From NCBI RefSeq assembly GCF_024206475.1, contig NZ_JAMBPR010000015.1, positions 62,001 to 126,000 on the forward strand: a stretch of 64,000 bases of DNA, given 5' to 3'. The stretch is from Paraburkholderia sp. CNPSo 3274. GTDB taxonomy: Bacteria; Pseudomonadota; Gammaproteobacteria; Burkholderiales; Burkholderiaceae. Position 1 is the stretch's first letter. Each line of letters starts with the position of its first letter. Positions 37,558 through 47,173 of this stretch are shown piece by piece. The translations under genes and the position numbers were made by a program. The notes under the pieces are model-generated. The model ran no database searches. It had not been told where the DNA came from and was given only the letters and a program-made list of their open reading frames with translations.

Positions 37558-38448
37558 ATGTCTACCCTCTACGAATCCACGCTCCGCTCGCTGCCGCTTC
37601 TCGGCCGCGGCAAGGTCCGCGACAACTATGCCGTGGGCAACGACAAGCTGCTGATCGTCACCACCGACCGTCTGTCGGCGTTCGACGTCATCATGGGCGA
37701 GCCGATTCCGCGCAAGGGCGAGGTGCTCAACCAGATGGCCGACTTCTGGTTCGAGAAGCTCAAGCACGTCGTGCCGAACCACCTCACGGGCGTCGCGCCG
37801 GAAACGGTCGTGGCCGCCGACGAAGTCGAGCAGGTCAAGGGCCGCGCCGTCGTGGTGAAGCGCCTCGAGCCGATCCTCGTGGAAGCCGTGGTGCGCGGTT
37901 ATCTGGCCGGCAGCGGCTGGAAGGACTATCAGGCAACGGGCGCCGTGTGCGGCGTCGAACTGCCGCCGGGCCTGCAGAACGCACAAAAGCTGCCCGAGCC
38001 GATCTTCACGCCGGCAGCGAAGGCCGAAATGGGCCACCACGACGAGAACATCACGTACGAAGAGATGGAGCGCCGCATCGGCACCGAGCTCTCGCGCACC
38101 ATCAAAGAGATTTCGATCAAGCTGTACAAGGAAGCCGCCGACTACGCAGCCACGCGCGGCATCATCATCGCCGACACGAAGTTCGAATTCGGTCTCGACA
38201 ACCACGGCCAGCTGTATCTGATGGACGAGGCGCTCACCGCCGACTCGTCGCGTTTCTGGCCGGCCGACCAGTATCAAGTGGGCTCGAACCCGCCGTCGTT
38301 CGACAAGCAGTTCGTGCGCGACTGGCTCGAAACCCAGGACTGGAAGAAGGAGCCGCCGGCGCCTAAGCTGCCCGACGATGTGGTCGCGAAGACGTCGGCG
38401 AAGTATCAGGAGGCGCTCGAGCGTCTCACGGATCAAAAGCTCGCATGA
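37558..38448 (+). CDS. purC: SAICAR synthetase
   Basis: 296 aa, the longer plant/yeast-like form common in betaproteobacteria. It joins CAIR and aspartate in purine synthesis. [15 protein letters not shown] near the N-terminus binds [27 protein letters not shown] and [11 protein letters not shown] are conserved. It heads a purC-purE-purK run and is spaced 28 bases from purE. Confidence 0.97.
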   Translation: MSTLYESTLRSLPLLGRGKVRDNYAVGNDKLLIVTTDRLSAFDVIMGEPIPRKGEVLNQMADFWFEKLKHVVPNHLTGVAPETVVAADEVEQVKGRAVVVKRLEPILVEAVVRGYLAGSGWKDYQATGAVCGVELPPGLQNAQKLPEPIFTPAAKAEMGHHDENITYEEMERRIGTELSRTIKEISIKLYKEAADYAATRGIIIADTKFEFGLDNHGQLYLMDEALTADSSRFWPADQYQVGSNPPSFDKQFVRDWLETQDWKKEPPAPKLPDDVVAKTSAKYQEALERLTDQKLA

Positions 38449-38476
38449 GCGAGCGAAGAGGGAAGAAGGAAGCATA

Positions 38477-38995
38477 ATGAGCGAAGTTCAGAAGGCTCAC
38501 CAGCATGCGGCGCCGCTCGTCGGCGTGTTGATGGGCTCCAGCTCCGACTGGGACACGATGAAGCACGCGGTCGCGATCCTGCAGGAGTTCGGCGTCGCGT
38601 ACGAGGCCAGGGTGGTCTCGGCGCACCGTATGCCCGACGAGATGTTCGAGTACGCGGAAAAAGCGCGCGAGCGCGGCCTGCGCGCGATCATCGCGGGCGC
38701 GGGCGGCGCAGCGCACCTGCCGGGCATGCTGGCGGCCAAGACCACGGTGCCCGTGCTGGGCGTGCCGGCGGTCAGCAAGTATCTGAAGGGCGTGGATTCG
38801 CTCCACTCGATCGTGCAGATGCCCAAGGGCGTGCCGGTCGCGACCTTCGCCATCGGCGAGGCGGGCGCGGCCAATGCGGCGCTCTTCGCCGTCTCGATCC
38901 TGAGCGTGACCAACAACGAATACGCGAACAAGCTCGCGGCCTTCCGTGTGCGCCAGAACGAAGCGGCGCACGCCATGGTGCTGCCGCCGCTTTGA
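38477..38995 (+). CDS. purE: N5-CAIR mutase
   Basis: 172 aa, class I PurE. It moves the carboxyl of N5-CAIR to make [19 protein letters not shown] and [13 protein letters not shown] contain the active-site Ser and His; [14 protein letters not shown] follows. The start is set by AGAAGGA upstream. Its stop codon lies in a 14-bp tandem duplication. The partner PurK is next. Confidence 0.97.
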   Translation: MSEVQKAHQHAAPLVGVLMGSSSDWDTMKHAVAILQEFGVAYEARVVSAHRMPDEMFEYAEKARERGLRAIIAGAGGAAHLPGMLAAKTTVPVLGVPAVSKYLKGVDSLHSIVQMPKGVPVATFAIGEAGAANAALFAVSILSVTNNEYANKLAAFRVRQNEAAHAMVLPPL

Positions 38996-39014
38996 TCGTC
39001 CCGCTTTGATCGTC
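38987..39014 (+). repeat. 14-bp tandem duplication at the purE stop
   Basis: CCGCTTTGATCGTC is present twice in direct succession; the first copy carries the purE TGA. It looks like a recent slippage duplication that does not affect the protein. Confidence 0.85.
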
Positions 39015-39051
39015 CCCACGCGCCGCGGTCATCCCGCGGCCGACCACGAAG

Positions 39052-40269
39052 ATGACTCCTGACAATTCACCGGTTTCACCGATCCTGCCCGGCGCCTGGC
39101 TGGGCATGGTGGGTGGCGGCCAGCTCGGCCGCATGTTCTGCTTTGCCGCGCAGGCGATGGGCTACCGCGTCGCCGTGCTCGATCCCGACGCGACGAGCCC
39201 CGCGGGCACCGTGGCCGACCGCCACATCTGCGCCGCGTACGACGACGAAGCCGCGCTTACCGAACTCGCGCGCCTGTGCGCGGCCATCTCGACCGAGTTC
39301 GAGAACGTACCCGCAGCGAGCCTCGACACGCTCGCGAAGTCGACCTTCGTGAGCCCGGCCGGGCGCTGCGTGGCGGTGGCGCAGGACCGCATCGCCGAGA
39401 AGCGCTTTATCGCGGCGGCCGGCGTGCCGGTCGCGCCGCACGTGGTGATCGAGTCGTCGCAGGCGCTCGCCGGCATCGAAGACAAGGCGCTCGCCGCCGT
39501 GCTGCCGGGCATTCTCAAGACCGCGCGCATGGGCTACGACGGCAAAGGCCAGATTCGCGTCTCCAACGCCGAAGAAGTGCGCGAGGCGCATGCGTCGCTC
39601 GGCGGCGTGCCGTGCGTGCTGGAAAAGCGCCTGCCGCTGAAGTTCGAGGTGAGCGCGCTGATCGCTCGCGGCACGAACGGCCAGGCGGTGGTCTATCCGC
39701 TCGCACAGAACACGCACCGCAACGGCGTGCTGTCGCACACCATCGTGCCCGCGCCGGACGCAAGCCCGGCCCTCGTGCAGCAGGCCCAGCAGGCCGCGAT
39801 CCAGATCGCGGCGAAGCTCGGCTATGTGGGCGTGCTGTGTGTGGAGTTCTTCATCCTCGAAGACGGCTCGCTCGTCGCCAACGAAATGGCGCCGCGTCCG
39901 CACAACTCGGGCCACTACACGACCGACGCATGCGCCACGAGCCAGTTCGAGCAGCAGGTGCGCGCCATGACGGCCATGCCGCTCGGCGACACGCGCCAGC
40001 ACTCGTCGGCCGTGATGCTGAACATTCTCGGCGACGTGTGGTTCCCCTGTGCCGTGGGGGAGGCGAAGGCCCAGAAGGGCGCCGCGCCCGTCACGCCGCC
40101 GTGGGACCAGGTGGCCGCGATGCCGGCCGCGCGCCTGCATCTGTACGGCAAGGAAGAAGCGCGTCCGGGCCGCAAGATGGGCCACGTGAACTTCACCGCG
40201 CCGACGCTCGACGAAGCACGCGCGGCCGCACGCGACTGCGCGCGCCTGCTGCACATTGCCACGAGCTGA
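39052..40269 (+). CDS. purK: N5-carboxyaminoimidazole ribonucleotide synthase
   Basis: 405 aa, an ATP-grasp enzyme making N5-CAIR from AIR, bicarbonate and [24 protein letters not shown] is the N-terminal motif; [21 protein letters not shown], and [13 protein letters not shown] near residue 280 are diagnostic. It supplies the substrate of PurE. tsaC follows 14 bases later, so it is probably in the same operon. Confidence 0.97.
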   Translation: MTPDNSPVSPILPGAWLGMVGGGQLGRMFCFAAQAMGYRVAVLDPDATSPAGTVADRHICAAYDDEAALTELARLCAAISTEFENVPAASLDTLAKSTFVSPAGRCVAVAQDRIAEKRFIAAAGVPVAPHVVIESSQALAGIEDKALAAVLPGILKTARMGYDGKGQIRVSNAEEVREAHASLGGVPCVLEKRLPLKFEVSALIARGTNGQAVVYPLAQNTHRNGVLSHTIVPAPDASPALVQQAQQAAIQIAAKLGYVGVLCVEFFILEDGSLVANEMAPRPHNSGHYTTDACATSQFEQQVRAMTAMPLGDTRQHSSAVMLNILGDVWFPCAVGEAKAQKGAAPVTPPWDQVAAMPAARLHLYGKEEARPGRKMGHVNFTAPTLDEARAAARDCARLLHIATS

Positions 40270-40283
40270 GGTCGAGCCGCATC

Positions 40284-41336
40284 ATGTCCGATCAGCAGAA
40301 CGCGCCGCACGATGGCACGCCGCCTCTGACCGCAGCCGACATCGAGCACGCCGCCGCGCTGCTCGACGCGGGCGAGCTGGTCGCGTTCCCGACCGAGACC
40401 GTCTACGGCCTCGGCGGCGATGCGGCGAGCCCCGAAGCGGTCGCGCGGATCTATGCGGCCAAAGGACGGCCCGCGAACCATCCGGTAATCGTGCATCTGC
40501 CGCCCGGCGGCGACCCGCAATACTGGGCCGCTGAGTGGCCCGAGGCGGCGCAGAAGCTCGTCGATGCTTTTTGGCCCGGCCCGCTCACACTGATCGTCAA
40601 GCGGCACGAACGTATTCCGGACGCCGTGAGCGGCGGTCAGGATTCGGTGGGGTTGCGCTGCCCGTCGCATCCGGTCGCGCAGAAGTTGCTCGCGGCGTTT
40701 TCTGCGCGTCGCGGCGGCCATGGCGGCGTGGCGGCGCCTTCGGCGAACCGTTTCGGCCATGTGAGCCCGACCACGGCGCAGCACGTACGCGACGAATTCG
40801 GCGCGGCCGTGCATGTGCTCGATGGCGGCGCATGCGATGTTGGGATCGAATCGACGATTCTTGATCTCTCGCGCGGGTTTCCCGCGTTGCTGCGGCCCGG
40901 TCACGTGACGCCGCACGACATCGCACGCGTGCTGGGCGAGGCGCCGCGCTTGCCCGACGGCTCGGACGCCACGGCGCCGCGCGCCTCGGGTACGCTCAAG
41001 GCGCATTACGCGCCGCGCACACCGCTCGCGCTGCTGCCGTTCGAGGCGCTGGAGCCGCTGCTTGCGGCGGCGCGCGATGCGGGCGAATCGGTGGCGCTGG
41101 TGGCGCGCGCTTCGCGTGCTGGCGTTTGGGCGCAGGCTCAGGGCGTGCATTTCGTCGCCGCGCCGGAAGAGCCGCAGGAATATGCGCGTGAACTGTATGG
41201 CTTGCTGCGCGTGCTGGATCGCGCGAATGTCTCGCGCATTCTCATCGAGAAGCTGCCGGAGACGATCGAGTGGATTGCGGTCAATGACCGGTTGGGGCGC
41301 GCGGCGGCGGCGTTCGAGGCCCAGCAGAAGGGCTGA
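40284..41336 (+). CDS. L-threonylcarbamoyladenylate synthase (Sua5/YrdC type)
   Basis: 350 aa. It makes threonylcarbamoyl-AMP for the t6A modification at position 37 of ANN-decoding tRNAs. The YrdC domain (about residues 20-210) has FPTETVYGLGGDA, then KGRPANHPVIVHL and PSANRFGHVSPTTAQHV. An extra C-terminal Sua5 domain (about 235-345) makes it the long form, linked by ASGTLKAHYAPRTPL. The start is ATG 40284; the longer upstream frame overlaps purK in another phase. A strong terminator follows. Confidence 0.93.
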   Translation: MSDQQNAPHDGTPPLTAADIEHAAALLDAGELVAFPTETVYGLGGDAASPEAVARIYAAKGRPANHPVIVHLPPGGDPQYWAAEWPEAAQKLVDAFWPGPLTLIVKRHERIPDAVSGGQDSVGLRCPSHPVAQKLLAAFSARRGGHGGVAAPSANRFGHVSPTTAQHVRDEFGAAVHVLDGGACDVGIESTILDLSRGFPALLRPGHVTPHDIARVLGEAPRLPDGSDATAPRASGTLKAHYAPRTPLALLPFEALEPLLAAARDAGESVALVARASRAGVWAQAQGVHFVAAPEEPQEYARELYGLLRVLDRANVSRILIEKLPETIEWIAVNDRLGRAAAAFEAQQKG

Positions 41337-41358
41337 GCACGTTTTCTCGCGTTCAATG

Positions 41359-41398
41359 AAAAACACCCCACGAACCTGATGGTTCGTGGGGTGTTTTT
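41359..41398. terminator. Strong bidirectional terminator
   Basis: An 18-bp perfect stem with a TGAT loop: arms start AAAAACACCCCACG on the left and end CGTGGGGTGTTTTT on the right. It serves both the purine/Sua5 run and the convergent GDSL gene. Confidence 0.95.
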
Positions 41399-41442
41399 GC
41401 TTGCACCGGAAGACTCGATGCTCAGGGCTCAAGCGAGGCTTA

Positions 41443-42825
41443 TCACGGCGCCTTGCCGATGCCGGCCGCGGCCAGCTGCGTTTCGACGAACGTCGCGAAC
41501 TGTGCGTGCAGGCCGGTGGTCGGGTGGAACTGATCCGCGAACATGTAGGTCGTGGGCGCGTTGGCCGTCGTCAGGGTTTGCGGCGAGCAGAACAGCGAAC
41601 TGCCGAAGTTCTGGCCGTAGACCGCGGCATACGCGTTGATGGTGGCTTGCGGCGTCGTGGCCGGGTCCAGGCCCAGCGTTGCCTTCGGATTGGCTAGCGC
41701 ATAGTTGGTCGCGCTGGTTGCCATTGCCGAGATATTGCATGCGGTACCCGTGTTAGTCACCGTGAAGCCCAGGCTTGCCGCGTTCTGGACAGTTTGGTCG
41801 AGCCACGAGAACACATCGACGGGGACGACCTTCTTCGCTGCGAGCGACGGCGCGAGCCCTTCCAGCAGTGTGAGGTTGTACATGGCCGAAACCAGCGTGA
41901 GCGCCTGGTCAGGTGCGTTCGCCGAGCCCGGCGTTGCGCCGACGCTAGCGTCGGCGTCCACCGCAGCCGGCGTCTTGCCGATATCGGGCACAGTCATGAC
42001 CGCGACTTTGGCTGTGCCGGCAATCTGCGTGTTGACGAGGTTAGCCAGCGTTTCGGCCGCGGTGATGATCGGCAGAACGGACGCGAAGTCGGTAGCTGCG
42101 TTCGCATCTGTCGTGACGATATTGAGCGCGATGGCGGCGGGCACGAGCGCCTGGGCCTGTGCGGTGGTAAAGCCCTTTGCCACCAGAGCGGCAACCGTGG
42201 CTTGCTGGGTTGCGGGGTCGCTGGCGATTGCTGTGAAGTTGGCTTTGGCCAGCGCCGTGGCGAACGCCGTCAGCCCTGCGCCACTGTTATCCAGAAGCGC
42301 CAGGATTTCATTCGCGCCGCCTTCCACGAGCACGAGCTGATTCGCATTGAAGCTGCCGTGCTGCGCCAGGTACTGCTGGAGCTGCCATGTGACCGGCTGC
42401 TCGCTCGCGGCGGGGATCACGGCGCTGGTATTCGCAACGCCACCGCCCGTAACCAGCGCGCCACCTTGCGCGTAGTCAAGCCCGCCCGTCGCCGTGAGCG
42501 GCAGACCGAAGCCGCCTTCGAAGGCCGGCGAAAGCGTGTTGCCGAAGTACTCGGACACGTGCTGCGCCCAGACTTCGCCCGGGTTGGTCGTGAAGCGGCC
42601 GCCGCCGAAGCCCGGCAGAATCTGCTCCGAATACGTGCCCGCGTCGGTCAAGCTCGTGCCGAACGCCACCACCTGCATGTTGACGCCCGACGGCGGCGGC
42701 GTGCTCGCGTTGTTGTTCCCCCCGCTGCTGCCACCGCAGGCGGCAAGCAGCGCAAAGGCGGCGCTCGCGGCAGCGATCTGGGTGGCGCGCAACAGCGTAC
42801 GGTGTCTCGGTCCTTGATGCTTCAT
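41443..42825 (-). CDS. GDSL/SGNH-family esterase, lipoprotein
   Basis: 460 aa. Signal peptide II: the lipobox LLAAC puts Cys30 first in the mature protein, followed by a Gly/Asn/Pro spacer. The catalytic Ser is in FGTSLTDAG, a GDSL variant; VEGGANEI carries the SGNH Asn; MFADQFHPTT near the C-terminus gives the Asp-His pair. It probably hydrolyses lipid or acyl esters at the outer membrane. Start MKHQGPRHRT with GGAG upstream. A transcribed-alone gene with a terminator at its 3' end. Confidence 0.88.
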   Translation of the reverse strand: MKHQGPRHRTLLRATQIAAASAAFALLAACGGSSGGNNNASTPPPSGVNMQVVAFGTSLTDAGTYSEQILPGFGGGRFTTNPGEVWAQHVSEYFGNTLSPAFEGGFGLPLTATGGLDYAQGGALVTGGGVANTSAVIPAASEQPVTWQLQQYLAQHGSFNANQLVLVEGGANEILALLDNSGAGLTAFATALAKANFTAIASDPATQQATVAALVAKGFTTAQAQALVPAAIALNIVTTDANAATDFASVLPIITAAETLANLVNTQIAGTAKVAVMTVPDIGKTPAAVDADASVGATPGSANAPDQALTLVSAMYNLTLLEGLAPSLAAKKVVPVDVFSWLDQTVQNAASLGFTVTNTGTACNISAMATSATNYALANPKATLGLDPATTPQATINAYAAVYGQNFGSSLFCSPQTLTTANAPTTYMFADQFHPTTGLHAQFATFVETQLAAAGIGKAP

Positions 42826-43006
42826 ATTCACTTCATCTCCTCTGTGTGTGGCCTTTGATGCCATGCCTGCCTACTCATGCAACGGGTGCTCGTGGCACGA
42901 GCGGCTGCCCCGTCGTCGATGTTTTTCTCGATCGTCGGCCTTGCATGTACCCCCTGCGTGCTGCTCCCCCAGGGTCATGGCCAAGGCCGACAGACTACGC
43001 AATCTC

Positions 43007-43981
43007 TCAGCTATTGCGCGACCCGAACTCACCCTCGGTGTTGTTTTCCGGCACGCCGTAGCGCGTTCCCGCTGGCGTCGCCGGCGCTGTCACGGATGCG
43101 AGGCCCAGCGCGTCGTGGCGCTCGCACCAATCCGGCGGTGCGAAGAGCGCGGCGAGACGCGAGCGCCCGTCGGGCATGCGCGCGAAATCCCGCGCCATCG
43201 CGAGCCATTCGTGAAACGTCGCCTTGAGCGGATTGCATGACGCAAGCGGCTTGACGATGCCGTAATCGGGCGCGTCATGCGCGTCTTCCTCGACGTAGCT
43301 GCCGAACAGACGGTCCCAGATCGCGAGCACACCGGCGTAATTGCGATCGATGTAGCGCGCGTTGCGCGCGTGGTGGACGCGATGCAATGACGGCGTGTTG
43401 AACACGTATTCGAGCCAGCCGAGTTTGCCGATTGCCTGGGTGTGCACGAAGAACTGGAACGCGAGATTGACGAGCACGATCGCAACGATCTGCTCCGGCG
43501 TGAAGCCGAGCATGGCGAGTGGAATCCAGAACACCCACATGCCCGCCACGGGATACATGAGGCTCTGGCGAAACGCCGTCGATAGATTCAGGCGCTCCGA
43601 CGAATGATGAACGACGTGCGCGGCCCAGAGCCAGCGCACGCGATGGCTCGCGCGGTGAAACACGTAGTAGAGCAGGTCTTGCGCGATAAAGAGTGCGAAC
43701 CACGCGACGAGCCCCGGCTGCCACGAAACGAGCCGGAAGTGGCGGTAAACGTAGGCATAGACGGGCACCGCGACGAGCCACGCAAGCTTGTCGGCGCCCT
43801 GGTGCATGAGCGCGAGCGCGGCGTTGCAAAGCGTATCGGGCCAGGCGTAGCGAGCGCTGTCGGGAGTCTCGTTCGATGCAGCGCGCGGCCGCGTGCGGGA
43901 GAGATGCCACGCTTCCCAGCCGATGCAGGCGAGAAACACGGGGGCGAGGGCGAGCAGCAGCCATTGCGCGTCGAACTGCAC
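43007..43981 (-). CDS. Sterol desaturase / fatty acid hydroxylase family membrane protein
   Basis: About 324 aa. Several membrane segments and the histidine clusters of the di-iron hydroxylase family are present: HRASHR, HVVHHSSE, and HRVHHARN with a spaced FFVHTQ. It would hydroxylate or desaturate a lipid acyl chain or ether lipid; the substrate is unknown. The start is probably GTG at 43981, because AAGGAGG lies nine bases before it and the hydrophobic N-terminus begins just after; a Met at 44104 would add an Arg-rich, unlikely leader. Confidence 0.85.
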   Translation of the reverse strand: MQFDAQWLLLALAPVFLACIGWEAWHLSRTRPRAASNETPDSARYAWPDTLCNAALALMHQGADKLAWLVAVPVYAYVYRHFRLVSWQPGLVAWFALFIAQDLLYYVFHRASHRVRWLWAAHVVHHSSERLNLSTAFRQSLMYPVAGMWVFWIPLAMLGFTPEQIVAIVLVNLAFQFFVHTQAIGKLGWLEYVFNTPSLHRVHHARNARYIDRNYAGVLAIWDRLFGSYVEEDAHDAPDYGIVKPLASCNPLKATFHEWLAMARDFARMPDGRSRLAALFAPPDWCERHDALGLASVTAPATPAGTRYGVPENNTEGEFGSRNS

Positions 43982-44321
43982 GAACGTCGTCCTCCTTGTC
44001 CCGTGGGCGGCGCTGGCGGGCAGCGCGGCGTTTGTTGTCTCGTATCGTATTGGCCGCGTTGGTGTGCGTTCGCAGGGTGCGCGGCTCGATGGCCGGGCAC
44101 GCAAGACAAACCTTTCAATGCATTACCGGCCTTTGCCCGTCAGGGTACACGGCCCGCGCCCAGGACGGGCGGCGCTTTGCTAGAGGAAAACTTCGAGCCC
44201 GGCGCATCGCGGCGGGCTCGGGTGAGGCACGCGGGGACAGGTCCGCGGCGCCCGCCCGGCGTGGACATAGCATGCACGCCGTGTGCAAACAGCGTGCGCT
44301 CACCGCGTGGTCAATGCGTCG
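43982..44321. other. Gap between dacB and the sterol-desaturase-family gene
   Basis: 340 bases without a gene. It holds the promoter of the leftward sterol-desaturase-family gene and a dacB 3' hairpin at 44194-44220. Confidence 0.5.
44194..44220 (-). terminator. Possible dacB terminator
   Basis: CGAGCCC and GGGCTCG arms around a 13-base GC-rich loop; on the minus strand the stem is followed by AAGTTTTCC. About 100 bases beyond the dacB stop. Confidence 0.45.
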
Positions 44322-46004
44322 TCAATGCGCGCCGCGTCGCCGGGGCGGAGCCTTGTGCGTTGCCTTCGCGGACTTCGACTCTTTTGCCGCGCGCTTGGGA
44401 TGCGGCTCGACGTACACGGGTTTTTCTTCGGGCATGCCCTTATAGACCCACTCGAGCAGCGCGTCGTGCGCGGCGCGTGCGGACTCGGCGCGCGGATCGT
44501 TGATGAGGCTCACCACGATCCAGCTCTCGCCGTTCTCCGCCGCCACGTAGCCGGCGATGGCGCGCACGTCGCGCAGCGTGCCCGTCTTGATATGCGCGTT
44601 GCCTTCCACGCCCGCGTTGGTGAGGCGGTTGCGCATCGTGCCGTCCACGCCGACGATCGGCAGCGAGTCGATGAACACCTGCGCGACCGGGCTCGCGTTC
44701 GCGTTCTGCAGCAGGTTCGCAAGCGAGAGCGCGCTGATGTGCTCTTCACGCGAGAGGCCGCAGCCGTTGTCGAGCACGAGTTCGGGCATGTTCAGGCCGC
44801 TGCGCCGCAAGAACGTATTGACGGCCGTGGCGGCCTTGGCCGTAGTCGAAGGCGGTTTGGCCTCGACGGCGCCGAGCGTGAGGAACAGATTGCGCGCCAT
44901 CACGTTGTTGCTGAACTTGTTGATGTCGTGCACGACGTCCGCGAGCGGCGGGCTCTGGTGCACGGCGAGAAGGCGCGCGCGCGGCGGCACGACGCCTTCG
45001 CGCACCGCACCGCCCGGCGTGGCGAAGAGGCTGCCGCCCGATTGCTGCCAGAGGGCGAGGAAGCCGTCCGCGAAGAACGTGCTGTGGTCCACGGGAGCGG
45101 CCATGTTGAGCGTGCGCTCGCCACAGCGCATGGCGTAGCTGCCCGCGAAGCTCGCGGTGACGACGCCGTTGCCGCCGGGCGAAACCTGCGGGCTCGGCAG
45201 CATGCCGCCGCACGCGCCGGCGCGCCCGCGGATCTGGTTGTCGATCTGCCACTGCGCAACGGGCGGCACCACGTCGATCGACACCCCCTCGCGGGAGGGC
45301 GAGAACGTGAACGAAACCGACTTGTACGCGTACATCAGCGGATCGGGGCCGACGTTGTAGGGCGCGCTGTCGTCGCCGTCGAACGAGGGCAGGTCGCGCG
45401 TGGACGGATCGAACTCGCTCTTGTCGAGCACGAGTGCGCCGTCGATGCGCGCGATGCCCGCCGCGCGAATCTTCTGCACGAGGTCGATCAACTCTTCGGG
45501 CACGAGCTTCGGGTCGCCAGTCCCCTTGATATAGAGATTTCCGTGCAGCGTGCCGCTCGCATCGACTTCGCCGTCGGTGTAGGCGCTCGTTTTCCAGCGA
45601 TAGTCGGGACCGAGCATCGCGAGGCCGCTCCACGTCGTGACGAGTTTCATCGTCGAGGCGGGCATCATCGGCTGGCCGGCATTCACGGCGACGCTGGGCT
45701 GGCGGTCGCCGACCTTTTCGATCACCACGCTGACCGACGAGAGCGGCACGTGCGCGCGCTCGAGGCCCGCCATCACGGTGGGCGGCAGCACGGTGGTCAC
45801 GTTGACCGTGGGTAGGCGTGCGCCTTCGGGCTGCGCGTACGCGGCCGGCGCGGCGGCGAAGCTCGCGGCGAGCGTGGCGCAGGCCAAGGCGAGGGCGAGC
45901 GGTCGAGGCAGGCGCGGCGTGGCTGCTGCGCGATGCGTGCGGTCGGTGCGCGAGGCGGGCAGTCTGAACAAGGAGCGTAGGCGGGACAGCGAAGCGGGCA
46001 GCAT
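44322..46004 (-). CDS. dacB: D-alanyl-D-alanine carboxypeptidase/endopeptidase (PBP4)
   Basis: 560 aa. It trims or cleaves peptidoglycan cross-links in the periplasm. After a basic N-terminus and a hydrophobic signal (about residues 35-56, ending AYAQ), the penicillin-binding motifs are Ser117-x-x-Lys120 in PASTMK, SNN in INKFSNNVMARN, and KTG in AHIKTGTLRDV; the large inserted domain between motifs 1 and 2 is typical of class C PBP4. The start MLPASLSRLR at 46004 gives the best signal peptide; a longer open frame extends to 46388. The C-terminal tail is Lys/Arg-rich. Confidence 0.93.
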   Translation of the reverse strand: MLPASLSRLRSLFRLPASRTDRTHRAAATPRLPRPLALALACATLAASFAAAPAAYAQPEGARLPTVNVTTVLPPTVMAGLERAHVPLSSVSVVIEKVGDRQPSVAVNAGQPMMPASTMKLVTTWSGLAMLGPDYRWKTSAYTDGEVDASGTLHGNLYIKGTGDPKLVPEELIDLVQKIRAAGIARIDGALVLDKSEFDPSTRDLPSFDGDDSAPYNVGPDPLMYAYKSVSFTFSPSREGVSIDVVPPVAQWQIDNQIRGRAGACGGMLPSPQVSPGGNGVVTASFAGSYAMRCGERTLNMAAPVDHSTFFADGFLALWQQSGGSLFATPGGAVREGVVPPRARLLAVHQSPPLADVVHDINKFSNNVMARNLFLTLGAVEAKPPSTTAKAATAVNTFLRRSGLNMPELVLDNGCGLSREEHISALSLANLLQNANASPVAQVFIDSLPIVGVDGTMRNRLTNAGVEGNAHIKTGTLRDVRAIAGYVAAENGESWIVVSLINDPRAESARAAHDALLEWVYKGMPEEKPVYVEPHPKRAAKESKSAKATHKAPPRRRGAH

Positions 46005-46424
46005 GAAAAGCGTTCGGGCGAGTGCAGGGGCAGTGCTAGGGCCTGGCGCGGCGCACGGAAAGCGGGGACTCGCCGGTGCTGCGCGCGGGCGCGAAAATAA
46101 GGGCGGCGTGTGATTCGTGGTGCGCGCGCGATGCGCTCGCTTGAACGTACTGTACAAGCCTGCACGCGCGCATCGCGGCCGAATCACGAGTCGAGCGCCG
46201 CAAAAGCGCACATTGTAAAGACCTCGCGCCGCGTGCGCGCATTGCCGTTGAGAAAACGTTGCGCATTGCGTGGCGTGGTTCAAACACCGCCCGCCACGCG
46301 AGCCATAGCATCGCGACCGGCTGCGCGCCGCAGCGGCGCGGCGCCCCTGTTCAGGCGCTAGAATGCACGCATCGTCATTCATTCCCACAGCGCGGCGCAG
46401 CGTGGCCGCGCGACCAACATTACG
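46005..46424. other. Divergent promoter region, dacB and response regulator
   Basis: 420 bases with no convincing gene. GCGCATTGC occurs twice near 46236 and 46261. I found no TTAA-type PmrA/QseB box here, so autoregulation of the response regulator through such a box is not evident. Confidence 0.5.
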
Positions 46425-47087
46425 ATGCGCATACTGCTAGTCGAAGATGACCGCATGATCGCCGAAGGCGTGCGCAAGGCGCTGCGCGGCGAAGGCTTTG
46501 CGGTCGACTGGGTCGAAGACGGTGACGCCGCCCTCTCCGCTGCGAGCGCGGATTCTTACGATCTCATGCTGCTCGATCTCGGATTGCCGCGACGCGATGG
46601 CCTCGACGTGCTGCGCACCCTGCGCGCGCGCGGCGCGGCGCTGCCCGTGCTGATCCTCACCGCGCGCGACGCCGTGGCCGACCGCGTGAAGGGTCTCGAC
46701 GCCGGCGCGGACGACTACCTCATCAAGCCCTTCGATCTCGACGAACTGGGCGCACGCATGCGCGCGCTGATCCGCCGCCAGGCGGGCCGCAGCGATTCGA
46801 CCATCCGCCACGGCTCGATCACGCTCGACCCGGCTTCGCACCAGGTCACCCAGGACGGCTCGCCCGTCGCGCTGTCGGCGCGCGAATTCGCGCTGCTCGA
46901 AGCGCTGCTCGCGCGTCCGGGCGCGGTGCTTTCGAAAACCCAGCTCGAAGAGAAGATGTATGGCTGGGGCGAGGAGATCGGCAGCAATACCGTCGAGGTC
47001 TACATTCACGCGCTGCGCAAGAAGCTCGGGGCCGATCTGATCCGCAACGTGCGCGGCCTCGGCTACATGATCGCCAAAGACGCATGA
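46425..47087 (+). CDS. OmpR-family response regulator, QseB/PmrA-like
   Basis: 220 aa. The receiver has Glu/Asp in LLVEDDR, phospho-acceptor Asp51 in LMLLDLGLP and Lys in LIKPF; the winged helix has EKMYGWGEEIGSNTVEVYIHALRKKLG and RNVRGLGYMI, closely matching QseB and PmrA. It is followed by its sensor kinase, with an 86-base gap that contains a long hairpin. A PmrA/QseB-type box stands before the downstream degP gene and is its likely target. Confidence 0.93.
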   Translation: MRILLVEDDRMIAEGVRKALRGEGFAVDWVEDGDAALSAASADSYDLMLLDLGLPRRDGLDVLRTLRARGAALPVLILTARDAVADRVKGLDAGADDYLIKPFDLDELGARMRALIRRQAGRSDSTIRHGSITLDPASHQVTQDGSPVALSAREFALLEALLARPGAVLSKTQLEEKMYGWGEEIGSNTVEVYIHALRKKLGADLIRNVRGLGYMIAKDA

Positions 47088-47118
47088 AGCAGAAAATCAA
47101 GCGCGGCCTTGCATGGGA

Positions 47119-47148
47119 CCGGAGTCAGCGCTAAAGCGCTAACTCCGG
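47119..47148 (+). promoter_or_regulatory. Intercistronic stem-loop between response regulator and kinase
   Basis: CCGGAGT and ACTCCGG flank a second stem AGCGC-TAAA-GCGCT with one mismatch pair between them, giving a 12-bp hairpin. It lies 31 bases after the regulator stop and 25 bases before the kinase ATG. It may adjust the regulator-to-kinase expression ratio. Confidence 0.65.
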
Positions 47149-47173
47149 ATCGACAGGGAGACCCATTTAGCTG

